Assembly (NCBI RefSeq): GCF_000381765.1
Contig: NZ_KB907081.1
Location: forward strand, 1-64,000
Length of the DNA: 64,000 bases
Origin: [Zimmermannella] faecalis ATCC 13722
Lineage (GTDB): Bacteria > Actinomycetota > Actinomycetes > Actinomycetales > Microbacteriaceae
Reading direction: 5' to 3'
The notes beneath the pieces are model-generated. The model was not told the origin of the DNA. It saw only the letters and a list, made by a program, of their open reading frames with translations, and ran no database searches. Every line of letters starts with the position of its first letter. Within the stretch, counting starts at the first letter, position 1. The position numbers and the translations under genes were made by a program. Below are positions 1 through 15,451 of this stretch, one piece after another.

Positions 1-169
1 CCACCCTTCTAAGGGCACCACCCGCCAACACCCGGTGGACGTGCCCCAGCACCCCAGCGCATCCCGAATTCACGCCCGCACACGCAGGCGACACCGCACC
101 GGCACACCCGCCGAAGCGGTACTCGGAGTGCGCTGGGGCATGCGCCAGTGGTGGAACAGGGAAACGAAC
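1..169. other. Intergenic, no gene recognised
   Basis: I see no convincing gene in this stretch. Open frames exist on both strands, but their translations are Arg/Pro-rich low-complexity sequence typical of frame shadows in GC-rich DNA. CCCCAGCGC near 52-60 is complementary to GCGCTGGGG near 131-139, so the region could fold weakly; this may be chance. Confidence 0.4.
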
Positions 170-200
170 GATGGCCACGGTCGCAAAGACCGTGGCCATC
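170..200 (-). terminator. Rho-independent-type hairpin after the LRV membrane protein gene
   Basis: Perfect 13-bp inverted repeat (170-182 and 188-200) with a 5-nt loop, GCAAA. On the minus strand it lies 36 nt beyond the stop codon at 236 and is followed by GTTCGTTTCCC, which is moderately T-rich. Confidence 0.75.
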
Positions 201-235
201 GTCGTGATCGCGAGATCGAGTGATCGTGCAGCGGG

Positions 236-1072
236 CTAGCCCTTTCGGCGCTGCATGATGTCGAGCACCGTGCCGGCGATGAGTACGAGGCCGACGAGGA
301 GGATGACGAAGATGCCGAGGCCCGGTCCGAAGCCGTAGCCCGCGACGTTCGCCAGGGTCGCGATCGCGTCGATCACAGAGACGACGCCTGCGATAAGGGC
401 GACCACCCACGACGAGATGAGCACGGGGCGCTTCGTCGAGTAGCCCGAGAAGATCGTGAGACCGATCGTGCCGAGGAACAGAATCAGCAGCAGCACACCA
501 TCGCCCGACTGGATGAAGCTCGCCGAGACGCTGAATCCGAACGCGCTCGCCGAAACGGCGGGGAGGAAGAGGCCGATGAATCCGACGACGGCGGCGATTA
601 CGACGCCGACCTGGCCCCACGTGAACTTGTTGAGGAAGCTGTTCGGGTCGTCACTCGCCCGCTTACCCGCGCGCTGACCGGCATCGTTGAGGAAGCTCTT
701 CGCGCCCTGCGCCATCTGCTGCGCACCATCGAAGAACTGGTTCGCGCCGCCCTGCTGCTGGCCGGGCTGGCCCTGCTGGCCGGGCTGACCTGGCTGGCCG
801 TACTGACCCTGCTGCGGGCTCTGCGCCCAGTGCGGAGCTTCCTGGCTCTGGCTACCCTGTGCTTCCTGTGCCGGCTGCTGCGCCGGCGGCTGATTCTGCG
901 CACCCTGCTGCTGGCGAATCCAGTTACCGAGTTCCGGGTAGCAGTTCGGGTTCGCGAGAATGGCCGACCACAAGTCGGGGCGCACGGCAGCGGCCCGTGC
1001 GAGCGTCGCGGCGTCGGTGGTCGGGCTGGCGAGTTCTTCGGCGGTGAAGCTGCCGGGTTCGCGATCGGTCAT
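236..1072 (-). CDS. LRV-repeat protein with Gln/Pro/Gly linker and four membrane helices
   Basis: 278-residue protein of unknown function. Residues about 8-45 look like a variant leucine-rich repeat (LRV) unit of the kind seen in actinobacterial proteins (EELASPTTDAATLARAAA followed by RPDLWSAILANPNCYPELG). Residues about 50-125 are a Gln/Pro/Gly-rich disordered linker containing QPGQPGQQGQPGQQQG. The C-terminal half carries four hydrophobic helices, starting with VGVVIAAVVGFIGLFLPAVS. A cytoplasmic N-terminal domain tethered to a small membrane domain is the likely topology. I chose ATG 1072 because GGAGACCACG precedes it and the LRV unit begins right after it. A GTG at 1138, 8 nt after a TAGGAT hexamer, would add 22 residues without family character. 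The gene appears to be transcribed alone and ends at the hairpin at 170-200. Confidence 0.8.
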   Translation of the reverse strand: MTDREPGSFTAEELASPTTDAATLARAAAVRPDLWSAILANPNCYPELGNWIRQQQGAQNQPPAQQPAQEAQGSQSQEAPHWAQSPQQGQYGQPGQPGQQGQPGQQQGGANQFFDGAQQMAQGAKSFLNDAGQRAGKRASDDPNSFLNKFTWGQVGVVIAAVVGFIGLFLPAVSASAFGFSVSASFIQSGDGVLLLILFLGTIGLTIFSGYSTKRPVLISSWVVALIAGVVSVIDAIATLANVAGYGFGPGLGIFVILLVGLVLIAGTVLDIMQRRKG

Positions 1073-1149
1073 CGTGGTCTCCATCCAGTTGTCCGCGGCG
1101 AGGCGGGTCGTCGTGCCGGCCCTGCGGTTTTCCGACACCTGCGGGCATC

Positions 1150-1995
1150 CTACCTAGAGAGCAAATACGGGCTAGAGAGCAAATACGTCAGTACCTGCAC
1201 AACGCCGAACTCGTCGTTACTCGGCGCGAGGTAGTTCGCGACGTCGCGCACGCCCGGATGCGCGTTCGCCATCGCGAACGACCAGTCGCCCGTGCCCATC
1301 ATTTCGAGGTCGTTGAGGTAGTCACCGAACACGACGGTCTGGGCTGGCGTAATGCCGAGCGCCTCCTGCAGGTCGCGAACGCCGTGCCCCTTGTGCACGC
1401 CCGGCACCATGATGTCGACCCAGTTCGCGCTCGAGACGACGACCTGTAGATCGTTCGCGATGTCGCCGAGCAGCGCATCCGCGGCCGCCTGCGAACCCGA
1501 GAACGCGAAGATCGCGAGCTTCAGCGCGGGCTCGCCGACCTCGAGCATGTCGTCGACGACGTCGAGCTTCTTGTAGTACCGCGACGCCTCCGCGAGGAAC
1601 GCGTCGTCGGCGCGCTCGACATACGCGCCGTGCGCGCCGCAGTAGACCACGCCGAGGTCGAACTCTTTCGCCTCGCGCACGATGGTCGCGACGCGCTCAA
1701 CCGTCTCGTTGCTGATGACCGTGGTCGAAACGATCTCGCCGCCGTGCACGACGATGTTGCCGTTCTCGGCGATAAACGAGCCGCCCTGCAGGCCCGGGAA
1801 CATGTGCTCGAGCGTCGCGAGCTGCCGCCCGCTCGCCGGCACGAACGTCACGCCGCGCGAGCGCACGAGGTCACGAAGCTCATCGAATCCCTCAGGGAAC
1901 TGGTTGCCCGAGGTGAGCAGGGTGCCGTCCATGTCGCACACCACGAGGCGAACGTCGACGTCAGCGGGGTCAATGGTGGTCCAGTCGGCAGTCAC
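1150..1995 (-). CDS. HAD-superfamily Cof-type phosphatase
   Basis: 281-residue cytoplasmic haloacid-dehalogenase-type hydrolase of the Cof/sucrose-phosphatase subgroup, which typically dephosphorylates sugar phosphates or flavin-type cofactors. Motif I is [10 protein letters not shown] near residue 20 (first Asp is the nucleophile). FVPASGRQ is motif II, and [13 protein letters not shown] near residue 220 is the acidic motif that binds magnesium. The cap domain between them is of the C2 type expected for Cof proteins. The start is GTG 1995, set by TAGACT 6 nt upstream. It is divergent from trhO. The last codons lie in an 18-nt tandem duplication that adds YLLSSP to the C-terminus. The substrate cannot be told from sequence. 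Confidence 0.9.
   Translation of the reverse strand: MTADWTTIDPADVDVRLVVCDMDGTLLTSGNQFPEGFDELRDLVRSRGVTFVPASGRQLATLEHMFPGLQGGSFIAENGNIVVHGGEIVSTTVISNETVERVATIVREAKEFDLGVVYCGAHGAYVERADDAFLAEASRYYKKLDVVDDMLEVGEPALKLAIFAFSGSQAAADALLGDIANDLQVVVSSANWVDIMVPGVHKGHGVRDLQEALGITPAQTVVFGDYLNDLEMMGTGDWSFAMANAHPGVRDVANYLAPSNDEFGVVQVLTYLLSSPYLLSR
1154..1187. repeat. Tandem duplication of an 18-nt unit at the 3' end of the HAD gene
   Basis: CTAGAGAGCAAATACG occurs at 1154-1169 and again at 1172-1187, an 18-bp period. The duplication is in frame and repeats the C-terminal residues of the phosphatase just before its stop. Confidence 0.9.
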
Positions 1996-2001
1996 GAGGC
2001 C

Positions 2002-2042
2002 AGTCTAGGGATACGCGACACCCGGCTGTCCGAACGTAGAAT
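2002..2042. promoter_or_regulatory. Divergent leaderless promoters of the HAD gene and trhO
   Basis: Minus strand: TAGACT (2002-2007) ends 6 nt before GTG 1995. Plus strand: TAGAAT (2037-2042) ends 7 nt before ATG 2050. No Shine-Dalgarno precedes either start, so transcription probably begins at the start codon in both directions. Confidence 0.6.
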
Positions 2043-2049
2043 TCTCGGC

Positions 2050-2952
2050 ATGGCCACCCCGAAGATCCTCCTTTATTACGTCTTCACTCCCCTGGCCGAC
2101 CCCGAGGCGATCCGGCTCTGGCAGCACACGCTGTGCGAGCAGCTCGGCCTGCGCGGTCGCATCATCGTCTCGCCGCACGGCATCAACGGCACGCTCGGGG
2201 GCGACGTCATCGAGTGCAAGAAGTACGTGCGCGCACTGAAGCAGTACGCGCCGTTCGCCGGCGTCGACATGAAGTGGTCGGAGGGCACGGGCCTCGACGA
2301 GCACGGCCACTCGCTCGACTTCCCGAGACTCACGGTGCGCGTGCGTCCGGAAATTGTCGCGTTCGGGGCGCCCGACGAGCTCGAGGTGGACGAGCACGGC
2401 GTGGTCGGCGGCGGTCAACACCTGCAGCCCGACGAGCTCCACGAGTTGCTCGAGCGCAAGCCCGACGCGGTGTTCTTCGACGGCCGCAACGCGGCCGAGG
2501 CGGCGGTCGGCCGGTTCGAAGGAGCGATCGTGCCCGACACCGTGACGACACACGACTTCATTCGCGAGCTCGACTCGGGCAAGTACGACGACCTCAAAGA
2601 CCGGCCCGTCGTCACGTACTGCACGGGCGGTGTGCGCTGCGAGGTGCTCTCGGCACTCATGGTGCGGCGCGGGTTCACCGACGTCTACCAACTCGACGGT
2701 GGCATCGTGCGCTACGGCGAACGCTTCGGCAACGACGGGCTCTGGGAGGGCTCGCTCACAGTGTTCGACGGCCGCGAGCACATCGACTTCGCCGAGGGCG
2801 CGAAAGTGCTCGGCCGCTGCGTACGCTGCGAGACGCCGACGCCACGGCTGCAGAACTGCGCCGACGAATCGTGCCAGCAGCGCCTCGTCGTGTGCGAATC
2901 CTGCGCGCCCCAGGCCCCGGCCTGCGACCACCACGAGCGACTCGCGAGCTAG
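2050..2952 (+). CDS. trhO: tRNA uridine(34) hydroxylase, rhodanese family
   Basis: 300-residue protein matching the TrhO/YceA family, which makes 5-hydroxyuridine at the wobble position of tRNA without a metal cofactor. The N-terminal domain opens with [19 protein letters not shown] and contains [16 protein letters not shown], characteristic of the family. The central rhodanese domain holds the catalytic cysteine C191 in [14 protein letters not shown]. The C-terminus is Cys-rich ([23 protein letters not shown]) and probably binds zinc. ATG 2050 is chosen over upstream in-frame codons because the family N-terminus starts there and TAGAAT lies 7 nt before it. The stop shares CTAG with the stop of the convergent lipoprotein gene. 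Confidence 0.93.
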   Translation: MATPKILLYYVFTPLADPEAIRLWQHTLCEQLGLRGRIIVSPHGINGTLGGDVIECKKYVRALKQYAPFAGVDMKWSEGTGLDEHGHSLDFPRLTVRVRPEIVAFGAPDELEVDEHGVVGGGQHLQPDELHELLERKPDAVFFDGRNAAEAAVGRFEGAIVPDTVTTHDFIRELDSGKYDDLKDRPVVTYCTGGVRCEVLSALMVRRGFTDVYQLDGGIVRYGERFGNDGLWEGSLTVFDGREHIDFAEGAKVLGRCVRCETPTPRLQNCADESCQQRLVVCESCAPQAPACDHHERLAS

Positions 2953-3497
2953 TCGCTGAGCGACACCTCGTCGGCCGAGTCGACGCCGAGCGACTCGAGC
3001 GTGAACGTAAACACGTAGACGGCGCGGGGGTTCCACGCGCAGTCGTAATCTGCGTCGTTCTGCGCGTACTCGTGCCCGATCTCGCCCTCACCTGGCGCCG
3101 TGAAGCGAATCGGGGTGGGCGGGCACGACCCGTAGCTCGCGACGACGGCGACCGCACCATCAAGGTCGGGCGACGGCGTCGACAGGGCCGCACTCGCGAG
3201 TTCCTCGGGCACCTCGTCCCACCACGCATCCCACTCGGCCTGCGTCCGCAACAGCACCGGGTCGCCCTCGTCGAGCAAAGTCGAGAGCTGCTGCGTGTCG
3301 CCCGAGAGCAGGTCTTCCTGCCAGAGGTAGGTCGACTTCGTCGGCTCGAGCTCAGGCACCGCCACGTCGGAATCGCCGGATGGTCCCGGCAGGCTGCCAG
3401 GCGCGCCACCGGCCTCGCCCGAGCATCCCGCCAGCAGTCCGACCGCGAGCACGGCCGCCGCAATAGCGTCGGCCCGTCGAACACTCACTCGTCGCAT
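2949..3497 (-). CDS. Putative secreted lipoprotein of unknown function
   Basis: 182 residues. The N-terminus has several arginines, a hydrophobic stretch and a lipobox, LLAGC, with C25 as the predicted lipidation site, so it should be anchored to the outer face of the membrane. The mature part contains [12 protein letters not shown], a conserved-looking acidic motif, and [11 protein letters not shown], and has at least one further Cys that might form a disulfide. I recognise no enzyme family. ATG 3497 is preferred over a GTG at 3557, which falls inside the gltD terminator stem; TATCCT lies 7 nt before ATG 3497. It converges on trhO, and the two coding regions overlap by 4 nt. Confidence 0.75.
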   Translation of the reverse strand: MRRVSVRRADAIAAAVLAVGLLAGCSGEAGGAPGSLPGPSGDSDVAVPELEPTKSTYLWQEDLLSGDTQQLSTLLDEGDPVLLRTQAEWDAWWDEVPEELASAALSTPSPDLDGAVAVVASYGSCPPTPIRFTAPGEGEIGHEYAQNDADYDCAWNPRAVYVFTFTLESLGVDSADEVSLSD

Positions 3498-3504
3498 GCG
3501 CGCC

Positions 3505-3510
3505 AGGATA
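3505..3510 (-). promoter_or_regulatory. Leaderless -10 of the lipoprotein gene
   Basis: TATCCT on the minus strand ends 7 nt before ATG 3497. It sits between that start and the gltD terminator, so the lipoprotein gene has its own promoter. Confidence 0.5.
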
Positions 3511-3522
3511 CGTGGGAAAGTT

Positions 3523-3566
3523 TTCCGGCCCGTGACCACCCGCTGAGGTCGCGCCACGGGCCGGAA
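3523..3566 (-). terminator. Terminator hairpin of gltBD
   Basis: Perfect 12-bp inverted repeat (3523-3534 and 3555-3566) with a 20-nt loop, starting 8 nt past the gltD stop. On the minus strand the second arm is followed by AACTTTCCC. Confidence 0.7.
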
Positions 3567-3573
3567 GTCTGGG

Positions 3574-5029
3574 TTATGCGGGCAGCCGCAGTGGCCGCTC
3601 GTGCGCCGTCACCGGCGCGGGCAGTACCGTCGCCCCCTGCAGATAGGTATCGACGGCGGCCGCGGCCGAGCGGCCCTCAGCGATCGCCCACACGATGAGG
3701 CTCGCGCCGCGGCCGGCGTCACCCGCAACGAACACGCCGGGTTCCTCGGTCGCGTACGCGTCGTCTCGAGCGACGGCGCCCCGCTCGAGCGCCACCGACA
3801 GCTGCTCCGGAAGCGTCTCGGCGTCGGTTCCGGTGAACCCGAGCGCGAGCAGGCAGAGCTCCGCGGGAATCTCGTGTTCGGTGCCCGCCTTTGGTCGGCG
3901 CACCCCGTCGACAACCTCGGTCTCGGCGACGAGGAGCGCACGCAGCCGGCCCTCGTCGTCGGCGAGAAACTCGACGGTCGAGGCGAGGTACTTGCGCTCC
4001 CCGCCCTCCTCGTGGCTCGTCTGCACCTCGAACAGGTTCGGATGCGTCGGCCACGGCTGGCTCGCCGGACGCTCGCGCGGCGGCTGCACGCCGATCGCGA
4101 GGTTCGTCACGCTCGCGGCACCCTGGCGGTGCGCCGTGCCGATGCAGTCGGCGCCCGTGTCGCCACCGCCGAGCACGACGACGTGCTTACCGCGCGCCGA
4201 GATCTGCTCGTCGACCTGGTCGCCGCTGCTCGCGCGGTTCTGCTGCACGAGGTACTCCATGGCCGTGTACACGCCGTCGAGGTCGCGGCCGGGAATCGGC
4301 AGGTCGCGCGGCTTCAGCGCACCCGTCGCGACCACGACGGCGTCGAAGCGTTCCCGCAGCTGACGCCACGACATGTCGCGACCGATCTCGACGCCCGTGC
4401 GGAAGCGCGTGCCCTCGGCGGTCATCTGCTCGATACGCGCGTCGATTCGCGACTTGTCGAGCTTGAAGTCGGGAATCCCGTACCGCAGCAGGCCGCCGAT
4501 CCGGTCGTCGCGCTCGTACACGGCCACCGTGTGCCCGGCGCGCGTGAGCTGCTGCGCCGCGGCGAGGCCGGCGGGGCCCGAACCCACGACCGCGACGGTC
4601 TGGCCGGTCAGGCGCACGGGCGGGTGCGGCTCAAGCCAGCCGTTCTCGGCGATGTCGTCGGCGATGGCCTGCTCGACCGACTTGATCGTCACGGCCGGCT
4701 GGTTGATGCTCAGCACGCACGCCGACTCGCACGGCGCGGGGCAGAGCCGCCCCGTGAACTCCGGGAAGTTGTTCGTCGAGTGCAGGCGGTCGGCGGCGAG
4801 GCGCTTCTCGCCGCGCCACGTGAGGTCGTTGAACTCGGGAATCAGGTTGCCGAGGGGGCAGCCCTGGTGGCAGAACGCGATGCCGCAGTCCATGCACCGG
4901 CCGGCTTGCCGCTGCAGAATCGCACCGTCGCGCTGCGACTGCTGCACCTCCTTGAAGTCGAGGATGCGCACCGCGACCGGCCGCTTCGGCGGCAGTTCGC
5001 GTTCGGTTACCTTGAGAAATCCGCGCGGG

Positions 5030-5037
<8 letters not shown>
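3574..5037 (-). CDS. gltD: Glutamate synthase (NADPH) small subunit
   Basis: 487-residue flavoprotein that passes electrons from NADPH through FAD and iron-sulfur clusters to GltB during glutamate synthesis from 2-oxoglutarate and glutamine. N-terminal 4Fe-4S cysteines are seen in CMDCGIAFCHQGCPLG and CPAPCESAC. An FAD-binding Rossmann motif, VAVVGSGPAGLAAAQQL, comes near residue 150, and an NADPH-binding motif, VVVLGGGDTGADCIG, near residue 290. The late glycine motif AGDAGRGASLIVWAI closes the flavin site. Length is typical. The gene starts at GTG 5037 and overlaps the end of gltB by 8 nt, so the pair is translationally coupled and transcribed from the gltB promoter. Confidence 0.97.
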
Positions 5038-9568
<4,531 letters not shown>

Positions 9569-9637
9569 CGCTCACCTCACTGCGGTTGGGGGTCGTCGGT
9601 GTCGTCGGCACGTCGTCGCGCCGACCCAGTTCGGCAA

Positions 9638-9666
9638 AGTTTACACACAGCGCAACTCGCTCTAAA
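9638..9666 (-). promoter_or_regulatory. Candidate gltBD promoter
   Basis: On the minus strand TTTAGA (9661-9666) and TAAACT (9638-9643) are separated by exactly 17 nt, about 60-70 nt before the gltB start. The surrounding 9640-9690 is the most AT-rich stretch nearby. No nitrogen-regulator site was recognised. Confidence 0.45.
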
Positions 9667-9726
9667 TATATTTCTTTCATTCATTTTGCGCGCACGGCAA
9701 AGTCGCCCGCAGGTGTCGGGCATCGC

Positions 9727-9732
9727 TAGGCT
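9727..9732 (+). promoter_or_regulatory. Leaderless -10 of the zincin-type gene
   Basis: TAGGCT ends 6 nt before ATG 9739, with no Shine-Dalgarno between. Confidence 0.5.
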
Positions 9733-9738
9733 GGCGGC

Positions 9739-10098
9739 ATGGCCGAGCTGGAGTTCCCGAACATCGACCTCGAGGCGTTCGAGCAGCTCGTGATTGCCGA
9801 GCTCGACGCGCTCCCCGACGAAGCCGTCGACGGCCTCGAAAACGTGGTCTTCCTCGTTGAAGACCGCCCCGAAGAGGGCTGGATGCTCGGGGTATACGAC
9901 GGCGTCGATCTCACCGACCGCGGCACCTACGACTGGGGTCCGCTCCCCGACCGCATCATTCTCTTTCGCGAACCCCTGATCGAGTTCACGAGCTCACTCG
10001 ACGAGCTGAAGCACGAGATTCACGTGACACTCGTGCACGAAATCGGCCACTACTACGGCATCGACGACGCGCACCTGCACGACCTCGGCTGGGGGTAG
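9739..10098 (+). CDS. Small zincin-type metallopeptidase family protein
   Basis: 119 residues, matching the actinobacterial zincin-like family (PF06262-type). The zinc site is HEIGHYYGIDD near residues 98-108, an HExxHxxGxxD arrangement. The protein has no signal peptide, so it is presumably cytoplasmic. The N-terminal half is strongly acidic (DLEAFEQLVIAELDALPDEA). Members are commonly annotated as metallopeptidases from the motif; the natural substrate is unknown. It runs head-to-head with gltB across a 170-bp gap and converges on the kinase gene, the two stop codons being one base apart. Confidence 0.85.
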   Translation: MAELEFPNIDLEAFEQLVIAELDALPDEAVDGLENVVFLVEDRPEEGWMLGVYDGVDLTDRGTYDWGPLPDRIILFREPLIEFTSSLDELKHEIHVTLVHEIGHYYGIDDAHLHDLGWG

Positions 10099-10099
10099 G

Positions 10100-10630
10100 T
10101 CAGAGCAGGGGTTCAAGGAGCGCCAACGTCTCAGCCACGCCAACGTCGGCGGGCAGCGTGACATCGGCGAGCTCGGGCGAACCCTCCGTCGCGTAGAAGG
10201 CGTCCTCCTGCGCACGCCAGTCGGCCCACCAGGAGTCATCGGCGTCGCGGAGGGTCGCACGCCGGTGGCGCAGATCGGCGTCGACCTCGAGCCACACGCC
10301 GACGTCGACGAGCGGGCGGCTCGCGCGACTCAGCGCACCGCATCCCTCGGCGACGATCAGTCCGGGGTGCACCGGCACGCCGTCGAGAAACTCGTCGGCA
10401 TGCCAGTCCCACCGCCGCGGCACGACGACGTCGCCCGCGCGCACGCGGGCGAGCACATCGGTCGCGAGGTATGCCGCGCCATCGGCGAGCCCAGCCCAGC
10501 CCGGGTAAAAGTCTTCGACGCGCACGAGCTGCGCGCCGAGCGCGACCGCGACGTTCTCGGCGAGCGTCGACTTGCCGGCTCCTGAGCGGCCGTCGATCGC
10601 GATGACGCGGCTCGGTCGCCGCGACACCAC
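10100..10630 (-). CDS. P-loop ATP-binding protein, uridine-kinase-like
   Basis: 176 residues. A Walker A motif is at the N-terminus (IAIDGRSGAGKST). The later segments VRVEDFYPGW, VPRRWDWHADEF and LIVAEGCGAL resemble the acceptor-binding and Walker B regions of small nucleoside/uridine-kinase-like P-loop proteins. The acceptor substrate cannot be deduced, so I do not call it uridine kinase. Its GTG start directly abuts the TAG of the upstream 71-codon gene, so the two form an operon from the promoter at 10854-10859. A second GTG three bases in is an equally possible start. Confidence 0.8.
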   Translation of the reverse strand: MVSRRPSRVIAIDGRSGAGKSTLAENVAVALGAQLVRVEDFYPGWAGLADGAAYLATDVLARVRAGDVVVPRRWDWHADEFLDGVPVHPGLIVAEGCGALSRASRPLVDVGVWLEVDADLRHRRATLRDADDSWWADWRAQEDAFYATEGSPELADVTLPADVGVAETLALLEPLL

Positions 10631-10846
10631 CTAGCGGCGCTTCTTCTTCAGCGCCTTGATGATGCGCGGCAGCGCCCACCCCGACACGATCGTGAGCGGG
10701 GTGAGTACGGCGAGCAGCGCCACGACGTTCGGGCGGAACCGGGTGCCGTAGGCGTCGCTCAGCACGTAGCCGAGCGGCACGACGACGTCGCCGGCCTTGA
10801 ACTCGACCTGGTCGATCGATTCGCTGGTCTGTGTTGCGTCACTCAT
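10631..10846 (-). CDS. Small single-span membrane protein
   Basis: 71 residues. The N-terminal part is polar and contains FKAGDVVVPLGYVLSDAYG. One transmembrane helix runs from about residue 40 to 60 (NVVALLAVLTPLTIVSGWAL), followed by a very basic tail, KALKKKRR, which by the positive-inside rule should face the cytoplasm. No family recognised. The start ATG 10846 is supported by TATCGT 7 nt upstream. It is the first gene of a two-gene operon with the P-loop protein and is divergent from glgX, 52 bp away. Confidence 0.7.
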   Translation of the reverse strand: MSDATQTSESIDQVEFKAGDVVVPLGYVLSDAYGTRFRPNVVALLAVLTPLTIVSGWALPRIIKALKKKRR

Positions 10847-10853
10847 AGCGCCC

Positions 10854-10892
10854 ACGATAGGTGACATTCCTTTCACCTCGCCCACGTAGTCT
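10854..10892. promoter_or_regulatory. Divergent leaderless promoters, 71-residue protein and glgX
   Basis: Minus: TATCGT (10854-10859) ends 7 nt before ATG 10846. Plus: TAGTCT (10887-10892) ends 6 nt before GTG 10899. The start codons are 52 bp apart, so the two polymerase footprints should overlap. Confidence 0.55.
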
Positions 10893-10898
10893 GAGAAG

Positions 10899-13082
<2,184 letters not shown>

Positions 13083-13094
13083 GGAAGGACACCA

Positions 13095-15431
13095 ATGCGC
13101 ACCCCGGCGAACACCTATCGACTGCAGCTCGATGCGGAGTTCACCCTCGACGACGCGGCCGAGCTCGTCCCGTATCTGTCGACGCTCGGCGTCGACTGGA
13201 TCTACCTCTCGCCGATCCTGCAGGCGACTGAAGGGTCGACGCACGGCTACGACGTCGTCGACCCGACCCGCGTCGACGAGTCGCGGGGCGGTCGCGCGGG
13301 CCTCGAGCGGCTCGCGGCGCGCGCGCACCAGGCGGGCCTCGGCCTGCTCGTCGACATCGTGCCGAACCACGTCGGCGTCGCCGTACCCCGGCAGAACCCG
13401 TGGTGGTGGGATGTGCTCTCCCACGGCGAGGGGTCGCGGTTCGCGAAGTTCTTCGACATCGACTGGGCCGCGGGCGAGGGCAAGCTGCTGCTGCCCGTGA
13501 TCGGCGACGCCGACATGCCCACGGAGCCGGGTGCGCCCATCCGTGGCCTCGAGGTCGACCGCGAGGCGGGCGTGCTGCGCTACTACGACCACGAGTATCC
13601 GCTCGCCCCTGGATCGGCCGACGACCACGACCTCGACGTGCGCGACGTGCACGACGCGCAGCACTACGAGCTCGTGCACTGGCGCCAGGGCGACTGGTCG
13701 CTCAACTACCGCCGCTTCTTCACGGTCACCGAACTCGCCGGCGTTCGCGTCGAAGACCCCGAGGTGTGGGATGCGGCGCACGCCGAGATTCTCTCGTGGG
13801 TGCGCGACGGACTCGTCGACGGCCTTCGCATCGACCACGTCGACGGCCTTCGCGACCCGGCCGGCTACCTCGCGAAGCTGCGGGAGCGCACGGGCGTGTA
13901 CATCTCGGTCGAGAAGATCCTCGAGCCCGGCGAGCGGCTCCCCCACTGGCCGATCGACGGCACGACCGGCTACGACGCGCTCGGCGAGTACGACCGCGTG
14001 CTCGTCGACGACGCTGGTCGCGACGACCTCGACGAGCAGTCGGCGGCGCTCTCGCACCACGACGTCGACGACTGGGAGACGCTCGTGCACGGCGCGAAGC
14101 GCTTCGTCACCGACGGCCCGCTCCACGCCGAGATTCGCCGCGTGGCCCGCGACCTCACCGGGAGCGCGGAGCCCGACGCGCGCACGATTGACGCCCTGAG
14201 CGAGATCGCGGCGTGCTTCCCCGTCTACCGCACCTACCTGCCCGAGGGCGTCGAATACCTCGAGCGGGCCGCGCGCGACGCCGCCGACTGGCGCAGCGAC
14301 CTCGGTGACGAGATCGAGCGCGTCGCCGACCTGCTGCGAGACCCTGACAACCCGGGCGCACTGCGGTTTCAGCAGACGAGCGGCATGGTCATGGCGAAGG
14401 CGGTCGAAGATCGCTCGTTCTATCGCTACTCGCGCCTCACCTCGCTCAACGAGGTGGGTGGCGACCCGTCGATCTTCTCGCTGAGCCTCGAGCGGTTCCA
14501 CGAGCTCCAGGCCGAGCGCCAGCGCGACTGGCCGACCACGCAGACCGCGCTCACGACGCACGACACGAAGCGCAGCGAAGACGTGCGCGCGCGGCTCGAC
14601 GCGCTGAGCGAGGTGCCGGAGCTCTGGCGCGACTCGCTCGAGCAGCTGCTCGAGATCGCGCCGATCTCGAACCCCGCGTTCGGCAATCTGCTCTGGCAGG
14701 CGATCATCGGCGTGTGGCCCGCGAGCCGCGAGCGCCTCTACGCGTACGCCGAGAAGGCGGCGCGCGAGGCGGGCGACGTGACGACGTGGACCGAGATCGA
14801 CGAGGGTTACGAGCAGCAGCTGCGCGACGCGATCGACGCGGCGTTCGACCATCCCGCCGCCCGCTCGATCGTCGCGAACCTCGTCGAGCGACTGCGCCGC
14901 CCGGGCTGGTCAAACTCGCTCTCGATGAAGACGCTGCAGCTGCTCGCCCCCGGCGTGCCCGACGTCTACCAGGGCACCGAGCTCTGGCAGCACTCGCTCG
15001 TCGACCCCGACAACCGGCGCCCAGTGCACTGGGTGGAGCGCCGCGCCGCGCTCGACGCGATTCTGCAGGGCGCGCGCCCGCAGTTCGACGACGACCTCGA
15101 CCCGACCGGGTCGGTCAAGCTCATGCTCACGGTCGCGGGCCTGCGCATGCGTCGCGAGCTCCCCTCGCACTTCACCGAGTACACGCCGCTGACGGCGACC
15201 GGCTCGTCGGCCGACCACCTCATCGCGTTCGATCGCGGCGGGGTCGTCGTGCTCGCGACGCGGCTGCCGGTCGATCTCGAGCTCGGCGGCGGCTGGCACG
15301 ACACCCGCCTCGAGCTGCCCGAGGGCAAGTGGGTCGACCAGTTCACGGGCGACTCGTACCGCGGCGAGGTCGCGGTTGCGCACCTGCTTGAGCACCTGCC
15401 CGTGGCGATGCTCGTGTACACCGACAACTAG
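13095..15431 (+). CDS. treY: Malto-oligosyltrehalose synthase
   Basis: 778-residue GH13 intramolecular transglucosylase. It converts the reducing-end alpha-1,4 bond of maltodextrins to the alpha,alpha-1,1 bond of maltooligosyltrehalose. The family N-terminus TPANTYRLQL is intact, followed by YLSPILQATEGSTHGYDVVD. Catalytic regions are DIVPNHVGV near residue 88, GLRIDHVDGL near 243 (nucleophile Asp) and VEKILEPGE near 272 (acid Glu). GGAAGGAC before ATG 13095 is a clear ribosome site. Its product is the substrate of TreZ encoded directly downstream. Confidence 0.97.
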   Translation: MRTPANTYRLQLDAEFTLDDAAELVPYLSTLGVDWIYLSPILQATEGSTHGYDVVDPTRVDESRGGRAGLERLAARAHQAGLGLLVDIVPNHVGVAVPRQNPWWWDVLSHGEGSRFAKFFDIDWAAGEGKLLLPVIGDADMPTEPGAPIRGLEVDREAGVLRYYDHEYPLAPGSADDHDLDVRDVHDAQHYELVHWRQGDWSLNYRRFFTVTELAGVRVEDPEVWDAAHAEILSWVRDGLVDGLRIDHVDGLRDPAGYLAKLRERTGVYISVEKILEPGERLPHWPIDGTTGYDALGEYDRVLVDDAGRDDLDEQSAALSHHDVDDWETLVHGAKRFVTDGPLHAEIRRVARDLTGSAEPDARTIDALSEIAACFPVYRTYLPEGVEYLERAARDAADWRSDLGDEIERVADLLRDPDNPGALRFQQTSGMVMAKAVEDRSFYRYSRLTSLNEVGGDPSIFSLSLERFHELQAERQRDWPTTQTALTTHDTKRSEDVRARLDALSEVPELWRDSLEQLLEIAPISNPAFGNLLWQAIIGVWPASRERLYAYAEKAAREAGDVTTWTEIDEGYEQQLRDAIDAAFDHPAARSIVANLVERLRRPGWSNSLSMKTLQLLAPGVPDVYQGTELWQHSLVDPDNRRPVHWVERRAALDAILQGARPQFDDDLDPTGSVKLMLTVAGLRMRRELPSHFTEYTPLTATGSSADHLIAFDRGGVVVLATRLPVDLELGGGWHDTRLELPEGKWVDQFTGDSYRGEVAVAHLLEHLPVAMLVYTDN

Positions 15432-15451
15432 GCGCCGGGAGGCACACCCCT

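Noticed and set aside
1630-2049. N-terminal extension of trhO by 140 codons
   Set aside because: It would lie antisense to the HAD gene and across the divergent promoters; the family N-terminus begins at ATG 2050.
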